The notes beneath the pieces are model-generated. The model had not been told where the DNA came from and ran no database searches. It worked only from the letters and a program-made list of their open reading frames with translations. A DNA stretch of 64,000 nt from assembly GCA_947466075.1 (NCBI GenBank), contig CANIBP010000024.1, positions 18,792 through 82,791 of the forward strand, written 5' to 3'. Shown in pieces: positions 52,278 to 60,259 of this stretch. The stretch's first letter is position 1; the number at the start of each line of letters is the position of its first letter. A program made the position numbers and the translations under genes. The DNA comes from Verrucomicrobiaceae bacterium (GTDB taxonomy: Bacteria; Verrucomicrobiota; Verrucomicrobiia; Verrucomicrobiales; Verrucomicrobiaceae).

Positions 52278-53024
52278 TCAAATGATCTTGAGAAGGCGGA
52301 GGAGGTTCACACTGATGATTAGGATGCCAACGAGAACCATGAAGGGCTTATGCGGGATGTGTTTGGCCGCCCAGGCGGCGAATGGTGCGGCGATGACGCC
52401 ACCGATGGCCAGCGCGACGATGATGTTCCAATGGGTGAGGCCAATGGTGATCAGGAAGGTGATGCTGGCGGCGAGGGTGACGAAGAACTCGACGGCGTTC
52501 ACGCTGCCGATGGTGATGCGAGAGTCATTGCCACGCAGGATGAGGTTGGAAGCAACAATGGGGCCCCAGCCGCCGCCGCACATGGCATCGACGAGTGCAC
52601 CAAAGAAACCCAGCGGCGTGAGATGCGTGGTGACGTTGCGCGGTGGCACTTGGCGGAAGGCTTTGGCGATGATCAGCAGGCCCATGACGAGCAGGTAGCC
52701 GGAGATGTAGGGCTTGAAGGCCTTGCCATCGACCGAAGAAAGAATGTAGGCACCGATGATGGCACCGATCACCGCTGGGATGAGCAGTCGGCGAAACAAA
52801 AAGCGGTCCACATTGCCAAAGGCATGATGCGAGATGGCCGAGGCACCGGTGGTGAAGCACTCTGCGGCATGCACCGTGGCGCTGGTGGTCGCTGGCGGCA
52901 CGCCGAAGGCCATGAGTAGTGATGAAGCGCTGACGCCATAGGCCATGCCGAGCGCTCCATCAATGAGCTGGGCGATGAAGCCTGCGGCGACGTAGAGGCT
53001 GAATTCAGGGGTGAGAAAGTCCAT
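52278..53024 (-). CDS. TauE/SafE (TSUP) family membrane permease
   Basis: A 248-residue inner-membrane protein with about eight helices in the TSUP pattern (FIAQLIDGALGMAYGVSASS, LTPLGFFGALVDAMCGGGWG). The family moves sulfur-containing anions and other compounds. Placement between cysH and cysD suggests sulfate or sulfite transport for assimilation, an inference from context; no other sulfate uptake gene is in the window. Start at ATG 53024, 6 bases after the cysH stop. Confidence 0.85.
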   Translation of the reverse strand: MDFLTPEFSLYVAAGFIAQLIDGALGMAYGVSASSLLMAFGVPPATTSATVHAAECFTTGASAISHHAFGNVDRFLFRRLLIPAVIGAIIGAYILSSVDGKAFKPYISGYLLVMGLLIIAKAFRQVPPRNVTTHLTPLGFFGALVDAMCGGGWGPIVASNLILRGNDSRITIGSVNAVEFFVTLAASITFLITIGLTHWNIIVALAIGGVIAAPFAAWAAKHIPHKPFMVLVGILIISVNLLRLLKII

Positions 53025-53030
53025 GGGCGC

Positions 53031-53687
53031 CTAGGCTTTGTCGGTAACGAGTTTCGCGTGCAGGCCGCATTCGTGTTTCTCGTCGCCCTTGGCTGGATCG
53101 TAGTAGGTGCGCTCGTTCGGCAGATCGTGCTCTAGCAGGTAGGCGTCCATTTCGACAGGAGTCCAGTCGAGGATGGGGTTTACTTTGAGGCAGTTAAACT
53201 TCGCGTCCCACATGAACGGCTGCAGAGTCGCCGCGCGCTGAGGATTCTGCTCTTTGCGCAGGGCCGTGATCCAAACTTTGGGAGCTAACTCACGCATACC
53301 ACGTTCAAAGGGCTCCAGTTTCATGATGCGGCTGAAGGATTCGACTCGTTCGACTTCATCCGGCATCGGGACTTGGCCGCCATTCAGGGCCAGCCAGTGT
53401 GCGGCGGTCATGAGCGGCAGATAGGGCTTCAAATTGAGTTCCATGCGCGCACGGCTTTTTTCGGCGAAACGGTAGGTTTCTGGGAGATTGGTGCCGTGAT
53501 CGACCCACAAGATGGGAATGCCCGATTCCTGCTCAGTGGCGAGATGCAGGATCACTGCTTCATAAGGACGAAAGTTCGTGGTGACGATGGCCTGACCGTC
53601 GGCATGAGCGAGTGCGGCTTGGATGATTTCCTGGGGCGATTTGCCTTTGAGATCGTCGTTGAGAGCTTGGATTTGTTCGGGATTCAT
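53031..53687 (-). CDS. cysH: PAPS reductase-type CysH
   Basis: A 218-residue thioredoxin-dependent reductase that releases sulfite from activated sulfate. The catalytic C-terminal Cys is in HECGLH (Cys207), as in all CysH proteins. The paired cysteines that bind the [4Fe-4S] cluster of APS reductases are absent: their site reads ITALRKEQNPQ (140-150). That points to PAPS as substrate. The usual PP-loop is also atypical (TTNFRPYEAVILHLA). No APS kinase (cysC) or sulfite reductase (cysI/J) gene is visible here, so they must lie elsewhere. First gene of the cys operon. Confidence 0.88.
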   Translation of the reverse strand: MNPEQIQALNDDLKGKSPQEIIQAALAHADGQAIVTTNFRPYEAVILHLATEQESGIPILWVDHGTNLPETYRFAEKSRARMELNLKPYLPLMTAAHWLALNGGQVPMPDEVERVESFSRIMKLEPFERGMRELAPKVWITALRKEQNPQRAATLQPFMWDAKFNCLKVNPILDWTPVEMDAYLLEHDLPNERTYYDPAKGDEKHECGLHAKLVTDKA

Positions 53688-53803
53688 GCGGGGCGCGGAT
53701 TATTCACCTGATTCCCTATGTGTAAAGTGGGAAATAGAAGGTTTGGGCAAGAAAAAGGGCGCGGAGGTGATCCGCGCCCTTCGAAATTGTCTGTAACTGA
53801 GAA
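53688..53803. promoter_or_regulatory. cys operon promoter region and rpmA terminator
   Basis: The gap between cysH and rpmA. On the minus strand, reading toward cysH, the rpmA terminator comes first (53755-53781), then a T- and A-rich stretch with the probable cys promoter (CTTTACACATAGG near 53720). No known riboswitch was recognised. Confidence 0.4.
53755..53781 (-). terminator. rplU-rpmA operon terminator
   Basis: A perfect 11-base stem (53755-53765 with 53771-53781, AAGGGCGCGGA and complement), 5-base loop, then TTTTTC on the minus strand, 23 bases after the rpmA stop. A textbook rho-independent terminator separating ribosomal and cys genes. Confidence 0.92.
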
Positions 53804-54061
53804 TTACGCCTGAAGCGCTGCTTCGACGATGTTCACGCGACGACCGTCTTTGTCGAAACGCACATTGCCGTCCACGAGAGCGAAGATGGTGTGATCTCTG
53901 CCGATGCCGACATTGAGACCTGGAATCCACTTCGTGCCGCGCTGACGGAGGATGATGTTGCCTGCGATGACGGACTCACCGCCGAATTTTTTGACGCCAA
54001 GACGCTTGCTCTGGCTGTCGCGACCGTTCTTGACGGAACCTTGTCCTTTTTTATGGGCCAT
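53804..54061 (-). CDS. rpmA: 50S ribosomal protein L27
   Basis: An 85-residue L27, with the conserved core GGESVIAGNIILRQRGTKW and GLNVGIGRDHTIFALVDG. The N-terminus is MAHKKGQGSVKNGRDSQSKR; no Firmicutes-type cleavable extension is present. It lies 21 bases after rplU, the normal order in bacteria. A strong terminator follows. Confidence 0.97.
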   Translation of the reverse strand: MAHKKGQGSVKNGRDSQSKRLGVKKFGGESVIAGNIILRQRGTKWIPGLNVGIGRDHTIFALVDGNVRFDKDGRRVNIVEAALQA

Positions 54062-54082
54062 AAGAGGGGAGTGGTGAAGAGA

Positions 54083-54397
54083 TTAGGCGTTGATGGCAGT
54101 GATCTGCACGAGCGTCTGCGGCTGACGATGACCACGGGTCTTGTGGAAGCCCTTGCGCTTGCGGAATTTGAAGGTGGTGACTTTGTCAGCTTTGTGCTGC
54201 TTGATCACTTTGGCGGAAACGCTAGCACCAGCGAGGGTGGGGGCGCCCACGGTGATGCTGCTACCTTCTCCTGCGGCGAGGACCTGATCAAAAGTTGCTG
54301 TTTCGCCTTCGGCGGAATCGAGCTTCTCCACGTCGAGCTTGTCGCCCACGGAGACCTTGTATTGTTTGCCGCCTGTTTTGATGATTGCGTATGCCAT
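54083..54397 (-). CDS. rplU: 50S ribosomal protein L21
   Basis: A 104-residue L21 with MAYAIIKTGGKQYKVSVGDK at the N-terminus and TTFKFRKRKGFHKTRGHRQ at the C-terminus, the family signature. It leads rpmA. The leader between the HAD gene and this start (54398-54499) holds a 6-base stem (54461-54466 with 54473-54478) and a GC-rich hairpin (CCCC...GGGG near 54419), which might be regulatory but are weak. Confidence 0.97.
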   Translation of the reverse strand: MAYAIIKTGGKQYKVSVGDKLDVEKLDSAEGETATFDQVLAAGEGSSITVGAPTLAGASVSAKVIKQHKADKVTTFKFRKRKGFHKTRGHRQPQTLVQITAINA

Positions 54398-54499
54398 AAC
54401 CTGAAAAGTGTTGCTGTCCCCGGAACAGGGGCGCGGAGATTTCCACAGATGACCCCGTTCGGCAAGGGAAAACTTGCCATGAATATTATCCGCGGGAAA

Positions 54500-55300
54500 T
54501 CAGGCCACTGGGGCGGGCGCTCCGCCGAAAAAATGCGTCAATGCCTCCATCATGCCCTCACTGGCAAAACGGGAAGCGATGAAACCACCGCGGGAAAGAA
54601 CAATTTGCTTCACGGGATCGACTGCATTGCCTGGGCAGGCGATCATCCGGGCGTGGCGCTGATCCAGCATGCTGAGGTCGTTGAAATTGTCTCCTGCGGC
54701 GAAACAGGCAGACGAATCGAGGCCAAGCAAACGTGCCAATTCACTCAGCGCAGTGCCTTTGCTGTAGCCGCTGTGGGAAAAACGCAGGTAGATGCCGTTG
54801 CGGTGATAGCCGATGTCCGGGAACTGCCGGGCGTGTGTATCGATGAATACGCAGATGCCATCGAGTTCAGCATCATTTGAGGCAACGATGCCTATTTCAC
54901 CGGAATCACCGGTCAGGAAGGAGGCGTTGGTCTGCGTCTCGACCATCTGCTTGATGGCTTCAAGTGAGGACTGATGCTCTTTTACGAAACGTTCCTGCGC
55001 ACGCCGTGCCTGACGATTCCAGGAGCCGTAATCGGTCCAGCGACTGAAGAAACCGGGTTTATAAATGTCGCTCTCCTTGGCAATGATGAAATCCGGCTCA
55101 GAATAGATGCCGTGCTGTGCCAACCCTTCGATCGTCTGGCTCAAACTACGACCGGTATTGATGACCCACGCGGCGCCTTGGCCGCGCAATACTTGAATCA
55201 TCTGCCCAAGGCCGGGATGAAACACAGGATCGCTTTCTGGATGCACCAGAGTGCCATCGAAATCGAAGCAGAGGATGAAGCGATGTTTGGGGGCTGCCAT
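54500..55300 (-). CDS. HAD-superfamily phosphatase (Cof-type)
   Basis: A 266-residue HAD phosphatase. Motif I is ILCFDFDGTLVH near residue 10 with both catalytic Asp residues; motif IV is AAGDNFNDLSML with the conserved GDNxND. A cap inserted between motifs II and III (class IIB) places it with Cof/sucrose-phosphate phosphatase-like enzymes. The substrate is probably a sugar phosphate but is not identified. It lies 16 bases after the multi-pass membrane gene and 102 before rplU. Confidence 0.85.
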   Translation of the reverse strand: MAAPKHRFILCFDFDGTLVHPESDPVFHPGLGQMIQVLRGQGAAWVINTGRSLSQTIEGLAQHGIYSEPDFIIAKESDIYKPGFFSRWTDYGSWNRQARRAQERFVKEHQSSLEAIKQMVETQTNASFLTGDSGEIGIVASNDAELDGICVFIDTHARQFPDIGYHRNGIYLRFSHSGYSKGTALSELARLLGLDSSACFAAGDNFNDLSMLDQRHARMIACPGNAVDPVKQIVLSRGGFIASRFASEGMMEALTHFFGGAPAPVA

Positions 55301-55316
55301 GAATCAGGGCGCGCAT

Positions 55317-56792
55317 TCATGCCGCGAAAGTCGTTGGCTGCAAGACCGCGATCACACGCAAGATAATGGCACCACACAATGCCCACAGCACTGTTTCGTA
55401 GATGATGAAAACTGGCAGCCGCATTTTTCGACGCCGCGCACGCTGCATCAGCGCCTCGCAGGCCCAGAGTAGGCTCAGCACTAGTGGAGGATAGAGTGCG
55501 AGATGACGGTTCCCCCAGGTTAGGACGGGCACATCCCAGCCAAAATCGAGCGTGCAGGCGACGAACGCCAGCACCGTGAACAAAATGAGCGGCGCCGTCT
55601 CGGGATGCAACGCCTGCCCGGCATGCGCAGCACGCGGAGCCACTAACCATACCACGAGCATAAGCAGCACCAGCACGATGGCCAGAGCGAGAACCAGCAC
55701 GCCGTACTCATGCAGCGGGCGATCCACACGCCAAGGCCAACGCAATATCGACTGAATTATTTTTATGCCGCCCTGGCTCAAGCGCTCGCGCACCGCATCA
55801 GTCGCATGCGTGGCGATGTAGCTGGAGTAACCGGGCATTTGACCCGCGGGCAGGGCCTGTAAAGACTCACGCGTTTGATGCGCCGCAGTCCACTGCCGCA
55901 TCGCGTCTGCATCATCAAACCAGCGCCAGAAAAACGGTGCGGCATCGCCCAACTTCTGGTGCGCATCAGAAAGCATCGGCCCCATGGTGAACAAGTGGCA
56001 CACGACTAGCACGATCAGTCCCAACCAGTGATTACGCCGCACCCAGAGCGTCGTGCCGCCTTCGTGCGGCCAGTGCGCCATAAGCCAGCCCCATAGCCAG
56101 CGCAGGGTGCTGACACTGATGAAGACCATGACCAGTACGGTCGTCGTCGGCAGCGTTAGATTCGCCAGCGCAGAGAAAAAGCCGATCACGCCATAAAGCC
56201 ACAGTGAATTGCGCTTCAACGCCGCCATGCAACAGACCCAGGTGAGTAGGAACAGCAGTTGAAACAGCACATCCGGTGCAAATGCCAACGCCGATGGCAA
56301 TAGCACACCAAAGCCAATCGTCAGGATCGTGAGCAGTGCCGCCGGGATGGAAAACGCTCGCGCCGCCGCCAGGCCTAGCACGAGCAAAAAGCCCAAACTC
56401 AGGCCTGCGAGCCAGCGTTTGCCTGCACGCATCACGCGCTGATCCTCAGCGCTGATTGCGCCAGAGCTTTGCGAATGATCGGCGGCCACATTCCATGCCG
56501 CGAGCCACGGCCACAGCGGTCGCACCACACCATCGGTGCGGTGCGGCAGCCAGTCGTTGAGCGGCTGCGACACGCCTTTGGAAAAATCCGGTGTCAGATC
56601 ATGCCGTGTCGCGATGGCGGCATTCAAATACATCTGCTCCTGCGCATGAATGCTCGTGTCGGCTTCACTCTGTCTTTGAAAACTTTGCAGGTAAGCCCAG
56701 GCAAACAGCACCAAGCTCGCGAACAGAACCACCCAACGACCGCCGCGCAGCCAAAGTCTGGTGAAATGCAGAAACACGGATTTGACCGACAT
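55317..56792 (-). CDS. multi-pass membrane protein, glycosyltransferase-like topology
   Basis: A 491-residue protein with about nine to ten membrane helices. It starts MSVKSVFLHFTRLWLRGGRW, with a first helix about residues 20-38, a long loop, and helices spread over the rest (AALLTILTIGFGVLLPSALA, LIVLVVCHLFTMGPML, VLALAIVLVLLMLVVWL). The first loop (TRHDLTPDFSKGVSQPLND) precedes a GxxRPLWPW segment. Overall shape resembles mannosyl/arabinosyl-type lipid-linked GT-C enzymes, but I see no clear DD/DE motif, so the call is topological. It sits between the OmpA and HAD genes, close enough for one operon. Confidence 0.65.
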   Translation of the reverse strand: MSVKSVFLHFTRLWLRGGRWVVLFASLVLFAWAYLQSFQRQSEADTSIHAQEQMYLNAAIATRHDLTPDFSKGVSQPLNDWLPHRTDGVVRPLWPWLAAWNVAADHSQSSGAISAEDQRVMRAGKRWLAGLSLGFLLVLGLAAARAFSIPAALLTILTIGFGVLLPSALAFAPDVLFQLLFLLTWVCCMAALKRNSLWLYGVIGFFSALANLTLPTTTVLVMVFISVSTLRWLWGWLMAHWPHEGGTTLWVRRNHWLGLIVLVVCHLFTMGPMLSDAHQKLGDAAPFFWRWFDDADAMRQWTAAHQTRESLQALPAGQMPGYSSYIATHATDAVRERLSQGGIKIIQSILRWPWRVDRPLHEYGVLVLALAIVLVLLMLVVWLVAPRAAHAGQALHPETAPLILFTVLAFVACTLDFGWDVPVLTWGNRHLALYPPLVLSLLWACEALMQRARRRKMRLPVFIIYETVLWALCGAIILRVIAVLQPTTFAA

Positions 56793-56820
56793 GCGTGCTG
56801 CTTAGTTAACGTGAAGTGGA

Positions 56821-57891
56821 TTATTTTTTCGGCCGCACCTTGATCTCCACGCGGCGGTTCAGGCCCTGCTGCTCCACGGTGCCAGCAACGCTCACAATCG
56901 GCTTCGATTTGCCCATGCCCATCGCCTGAATGCGATCACTGCCGAGTCCGAGCGACTCACGCAGCCAGCTTACGACGGCATTCGCACGGCGAATACTGAG
57001 TTCGAGGTTAAAATCCTCACCGCCGAAGCTGTCGGTGTGGCCTTCGATGATGAAGAGCGAGTTCGGATTCTTCTGAATCAGGAAACCCAGCTTCATGAGG
57101 CTAAGACGGGCCGCTTCGGCGAGTTGATCGCTGCCATATTCGAACAGCAAGTCCGTGGGCATCAGGATCGGAGCAGTGCTGCCGCCCATCGTGCCACCGC
57201 CACCGAGGAGATCGTCGAGATTGCTGAAGCCCTTCACGCGTGCGCCAGCGGCAGTCGCTGTGCCCTGGCTTTTCACGGCGTCGAGCAATCCGCTGTCCAT
57301 TTTGCCACCTTCACCGGGATCGAGCGCTCCGGCATCGAGCAACATTTGCTTTTCTGATACCGGCTTCGACAACACATCACGTCGCACGCTGGCCATCTCG
57401 GCAGCGATGTCGGGCGCAGCCATGGTTTGAGGCGCGAGCAACTTCGCCATGTCCGTCGCTTTCGATGAACCTGGCGGACCATCGCCAGGATCGTTTGCAC
57501 GAATGAAATTCGTGATCTCTTTCACATTCGGCGTGAGGTCGATCTCCTGGTTTTTCGGCAGCTCCTGTAGCTTGTCAAAATCATCCAGCTTCGGCTCAAA
57601 GGCCTTCATATCCGGCAGATTGCCAGGCACAATGGTTTCGGGGATCTGCTGCACCGCATTCAGCTCCTTCATCGCCTGCTCGCTCAGGAGGATGCGCTCC
57701 GGCACCTCGCGAGGTTTGGCCGGCGTCACCGCCGAAATGCCCAGTGAATCGAAACCAACCACGAGCACCATGTGAAACACCACGGACAGAATCAGCGCGA
57801 ACATCATCCACCATTTCAGGCTCCAATCATCGCGAGAGCGAAAGGAGGACTGCGGAGTGGTCCACTCGGGGGGATGGGTAACTGAGGCCAT
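56821..57891 (-). CDS. OmpA-domain protein with N-terminal membrane anchor
   Basis: A 356-residue protein. An N-terminal membrane helix (about residues 27-50, WWMMFALILSVVFHMVLVVG) anchors it in the inner membrane, not in the outer membrane. A long linker rich in Pro, Glu and Leu leads to a C-terminal OmpA/MotB peptidoglycan-binding domain (FIIEGHTDSFGGEDFNLELS, then NRRVEIKV). The layout is like MotB, Pal or TonB-like periplasm-spanning proteins. No MotA or ExbB partner is encoded beside it. It leads the minus-strand run to cysN and diverges from the superoxide dismutase gene. Confidence 0.82.
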   Translation of the reverse strand: MASVTHPPEWTTPQSSFRSRDDWSLKWWMMFALILSVVFHMVLVVGFDSLGISAVTPAKPREVPERILLSEQAMKELNAVQQIPETIVPGNLPDMKAFEPKLDDFDKLQELPKNQEIDLTPNVKEITNFIRANDPGDGPPGSSKATDMAKLLAPQTMAAPDIAAEMASVRRDVLSKPVSEKQMLLDAGALDPGEGGKMDSGLLDAVKSQGTATAAGARVKGFSNLDDLLGGGGTMGGSTAPILMPTDLLFEYGSDQLAEAARLSLMKLGFLIQKNPNSLFIIEGHTDSFGGEDFNLELSIRRANAVVSWLRESLGLGSDRIQAMGMGKSKPIVSVAGTVEQQGLNRRVEIKVRPKK

Positions 57892-58002
57892 GACTTCTGT
57901 AGGCTAGCATGGCGCTCAAAGGATTGCACGCATCACTTTAAGAGTGACATCGACCCTACGGATTTCGTATTCTGCCCTGCACTTTAATCCCAAATCACCA
58001 CC

Positions 58003-58722
58003 ATGAACCGCCGCTCCTTCCTCACCACCAGCACCACCGCCCTCGCAGGCTCCCTCATCGTCCCGACCAGCAGCCGGGCGCTCGATCTTACCCAGGCTCC
58101 CCTGCCCTACGCGCCCGAGGCGCTGGAGCCGCACATCGACGCACTGACGATGACCATTCACCACGGTAAACACCACGCTGCTTACATCACCAAGCTCAGC
58201 GATGCGCTCAAAGCCGCCAGCATCAGCAAAACCGACGCTTTGGAACTCATTTCCGACATCAAATCGCTCCCCGCCGCATCACAAGCCGCCATCCGCAACA
58301 ACGGCGGCGGTCACGTGAACCACACTTGGTTCTGGAAATGGATGGCCCCCGCCGGCAGCGGCCCGAAAGGCCCCGAAGGCAAGCTCGGCGACGCGATCCA
58401 GAGCACCTTCACCAGCATCGACGACTTCAAGAAAGTCTTCGGCGAAGCCGGGGTGAAACGCTTCGGTTCCGGCTGGGCCTGGCTCATCGTCACCAAGGAC
58501 GGCAAGCTCAAAGTCACCTCCACACCGAATCAGGACAACCCGCTCATGAAAGGCATCGTCGAAGAAGCCGATCTCGGCACTCCGATCCTCGGTCTCGACG
58601 TCTGGGAGCACGCCTACTACCTGAAGTATCAAAACAAACGCCCCGACTACATCACCGCATGGTGGAATGTCGTGAACTGGGCCGAAGTGGCGAAAGGCTA
58701 CGCCGCCGCGACGAAGGCGTAA
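58003..58722 (+). CDS. sodA: exported Fe/Mn superoxide dismutase, Mn type
   Basis: A 239-residue superoxide dismutase with a Tat-like leader (NRRSFLTTSTTALAGSL), so it should act outside the cytoplasm. The mature enzyme carries MTIHHGKHHAAY with the first metal His, NNGGGHVNHTWFW with the second, and DVWEHAYYLKY with Asp and His. The GGHxNH motif and NQDNPLM, rather than FeSOD AAQxWNH, indicate manganese. Length after leader removal is standard. It diverges from the OmpA-domain gene and precedes a hypothetical gene by 21 bases. Confidence 0.94.
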   Translation: MNRRSFLTTSTTALAGSLIVPTSSRALDLTQAPLPYAPEALEPHIDALTMTIHHGKHHAAYITKLSDALKAASISKTDALELISDIKSLPAASQAAIRNNGGGHVNHTWFWKWMAPAGSGPKGPEGKLGDAIQSTFTSIDDFKKVFGEAGVKRFGSGWAWLIVTKDGKLKVTSTPNQDNPLMKGIVEEADLGTPILGLDVWEHAYYLKYQNKRPDYITAWWNVVNWAEVAKGYAAATKA

Positions 58723-58743
58723 GCTTTCCATTCTACTGCGCTC

Positions 58744-59274
58744 ATGACAGGTCTCATCGAGGTCAAGTTAACGGAGTTGAACCAGTTGTTCAACTCCATG
58801 GACCCCTCACCCTTCCATGAGCGCGATCTGGATCATGACGCCGAAGAATTTATCGTCAGTTGGGCACAGGAACATCCCAAGCAGCACGATTTAAAGCTCG
58901 TCGTGCATCTGGCAAAGCAGGCCGCTGATATTGCCGACGCGCAAAAGCTCGTCGCTGAGTCCGTCGCGCATTATTTCGAGTATCGCGCCGACATGACCTT
59001 GCATGAATTGAAACGACTCATGCGCGAGGGCCGTGCCTCATTGCTCATTGGCCTCGTATTCCTCGGCATCTGCCAGCTCACTGCCACGATTCTCATTCCG
59101 CCCGGCGCGAATTGGCAGACCGTTGCCCGCGAAGGACTCACCATCATCGGCTGGGTCGCCATGTGGAAGCCGCTAGAAATCTACCTCTACCGCTGGTGGC
59201 CCGTGCTCGCACTACGCAAACTCTACCAGCGTCTCTCCCATATGCCCGTCGAAGTCCACTGCCCAAACCCTTGA
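58744..59274 (+). CDS. hypothetical protein with two C-terminal membrane helices
   Basis: A 176-residue protein (MTGLIEVKLTELNQLFNSMD). The N-terminal 90 residues are soluble and helical, including LDHDAEEFIVSWAQEHP. Two membrane helices follow (LLIGLVFLGICQLTATILI, GLTIIGWVAMWKPLEIYLY). I know this N-terminal pattern from uncharacterised proteins in many bacteria but no function. It follows the superoxide dismutase closely and overlaps nothing. Confidence 0.75.
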   Translation: MTGLIEVKLTELNQLFNSMDPSPFHERDLDHDAEEFIVSWAQEHPKQHDLKLVVHLAKQAADIADAQKLVAESVAHYFEYRADMTLHELKRLMREGRASLLIGLVFLGICQLTATILIPPGANWQTVAREGLTIIGWVAMWKPLEIYLYRWWPVLALRKLYQRLSHMPVEVHCPNP

Positions 59275-59276
59275 TT

Positions 59277-59663
59277 ATGCATCTCATGAAAACTCTCCTC
59301 ACCACCCTCCTTCTCCTCATTCCCGCCTTCGCATTCGCCGCTGACCCAGCCAAACACGTTAAAGCCGACGAAGCCGCCAAAATCATCGCCGAAAGCAAAG
59401 TCGCCATCATCGATGTGCGCACCGCCGACGAGTTCAAAGACGGTCACATCAAAGGCGCGAAGAACATCGATATCATGTCGAGCGACTTCGAGGCCCAGCT
59501 CACCAAGCTCGACAAAACCCAGCCCACCCTCGTCCACTGCCAGGCTGGTGGACGCAGCATGCGCGCCCTCAAAGTCTTCGAAAAACTCGGCTTCGAGCAC
59601 CTGATTCACCTCGACGAAGGCTTTGGCGGCTGGGAAGGCACGGGCAAGCCGGTGGAGAAGTAA
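59277..59663 (+). CDS. exported rhodanese-like protein
   Basis: A 128-residue single-domain rhodanese with a signal peptide (MHLMKTLLTTLLLLIPAFAF). Unlike the rhodanese-YceI fusion at 45151, it keeps the catalytic loop, HCQAGGRS, with its nucleophilic Cys, plus IIDVRTADEFKDGHIKGAKN at the N-terminus. It should transfer sulfane sulfur in the periplasm. The start may be ATG 59277 or 59286. It follows the hypothetical gene by two bases, so the three genes from 58003 may be one operon. Confidence 0.88.
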   Translation: MHLMKTLLTTLLLLIPAFAFAADPAKHVKADEAAKIIAESKVAIIDVRTADEFKDGHIKGAKNIDIMSSDFEAQLTKLDKTQPTLVHCQAGGRSMRALKVFEKLGFEHLIHLDEGFGGWEGTGKPVEK

Positions 59664-59687
59664 ATTCGCTCTCTCGGACAACAATAG

Positions 59688-60191
59688 TTAGCTGTCGGAT
59701 GTTTTGTTAGAGTTCTGAACCCCAAAGGCTCCAAGAAAGTATCTCCCGAATTCGGAATTCAATTCTCTAGCCCACTTGGCTGCTTCCTTTTCTTCAATGA
59801 ATCCTTGAAATCGTTGGTCGAAATAATTCTTTTGAAAATGGAATGCTCCATTTCGATATCGTTTAAGGAGATCAACCTTCGGATCAGCAATCAAGGAGTC
59901 AATCACTGGATCGGATAGGTGGAGTTCTTTCCATCCCTCAATCACGACAAAAAGTCCTCCATACCAGTAGCTCATGAAAACACCCGGGTCGTCACAGAAG
60001 AACGCTCGAGCCAAATCTTCCGAACTGAGCGCGCCGTTCTTTTTTGTGCGTTCGAGCCATTCCGGTTGAACGAGAGCATGATAAAAATGCTCTCGCATGT
60101 TGTTAGCCCAAATCCAATAACGGTGGAGGGCAAGAACTTCGATTTTAGTTTGGAGTTCTGATTTAGAGCTGGATGCTTTGTTTGGTTTCAT
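59688..60191 (-). CDS. hypothetical HEPN-like protein
   Basis: A 167-residue protein from ATG 60191 (MKPNKASSSKSELQTKIEVL). It is mostly helical, with GGLFVVIEGWKELHL (78-92) and a YRNGAFHFQ segment (112-120) that holds an R-x4-H arrangement (Arg113, His118), the catalytic signature of HEPN ribonucleases, at the usual position in a C-terminal helix. No partner gene is visible. The DNA is visibly AT-richer than flanking genes. HEPN assignment is tentative, without search. Confidence 0.55.
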   Translation of the reverse strand: MKPNKASSSKSELQTKIEVLALHRYWIWANNMREHFYHALVQPEWLERTKKNGALSSEDLARAFFCDDPGVFMSYWYGGLFVVIEGWKELHLSDPVIDSLIADPKVDLLKRYRNGAFHFQKNYFDQRFQGFIEEKEAAKWARELNSEFGRYFLGAFGVQNSNKTSDS

Positions 60192-60259
60192 CGCTTCAAA
60201 TTTTACTCCCCCTCGTCCAAACAAGAGAAATTGACTTGGGTTTTAGTTCTGAAAATAAA

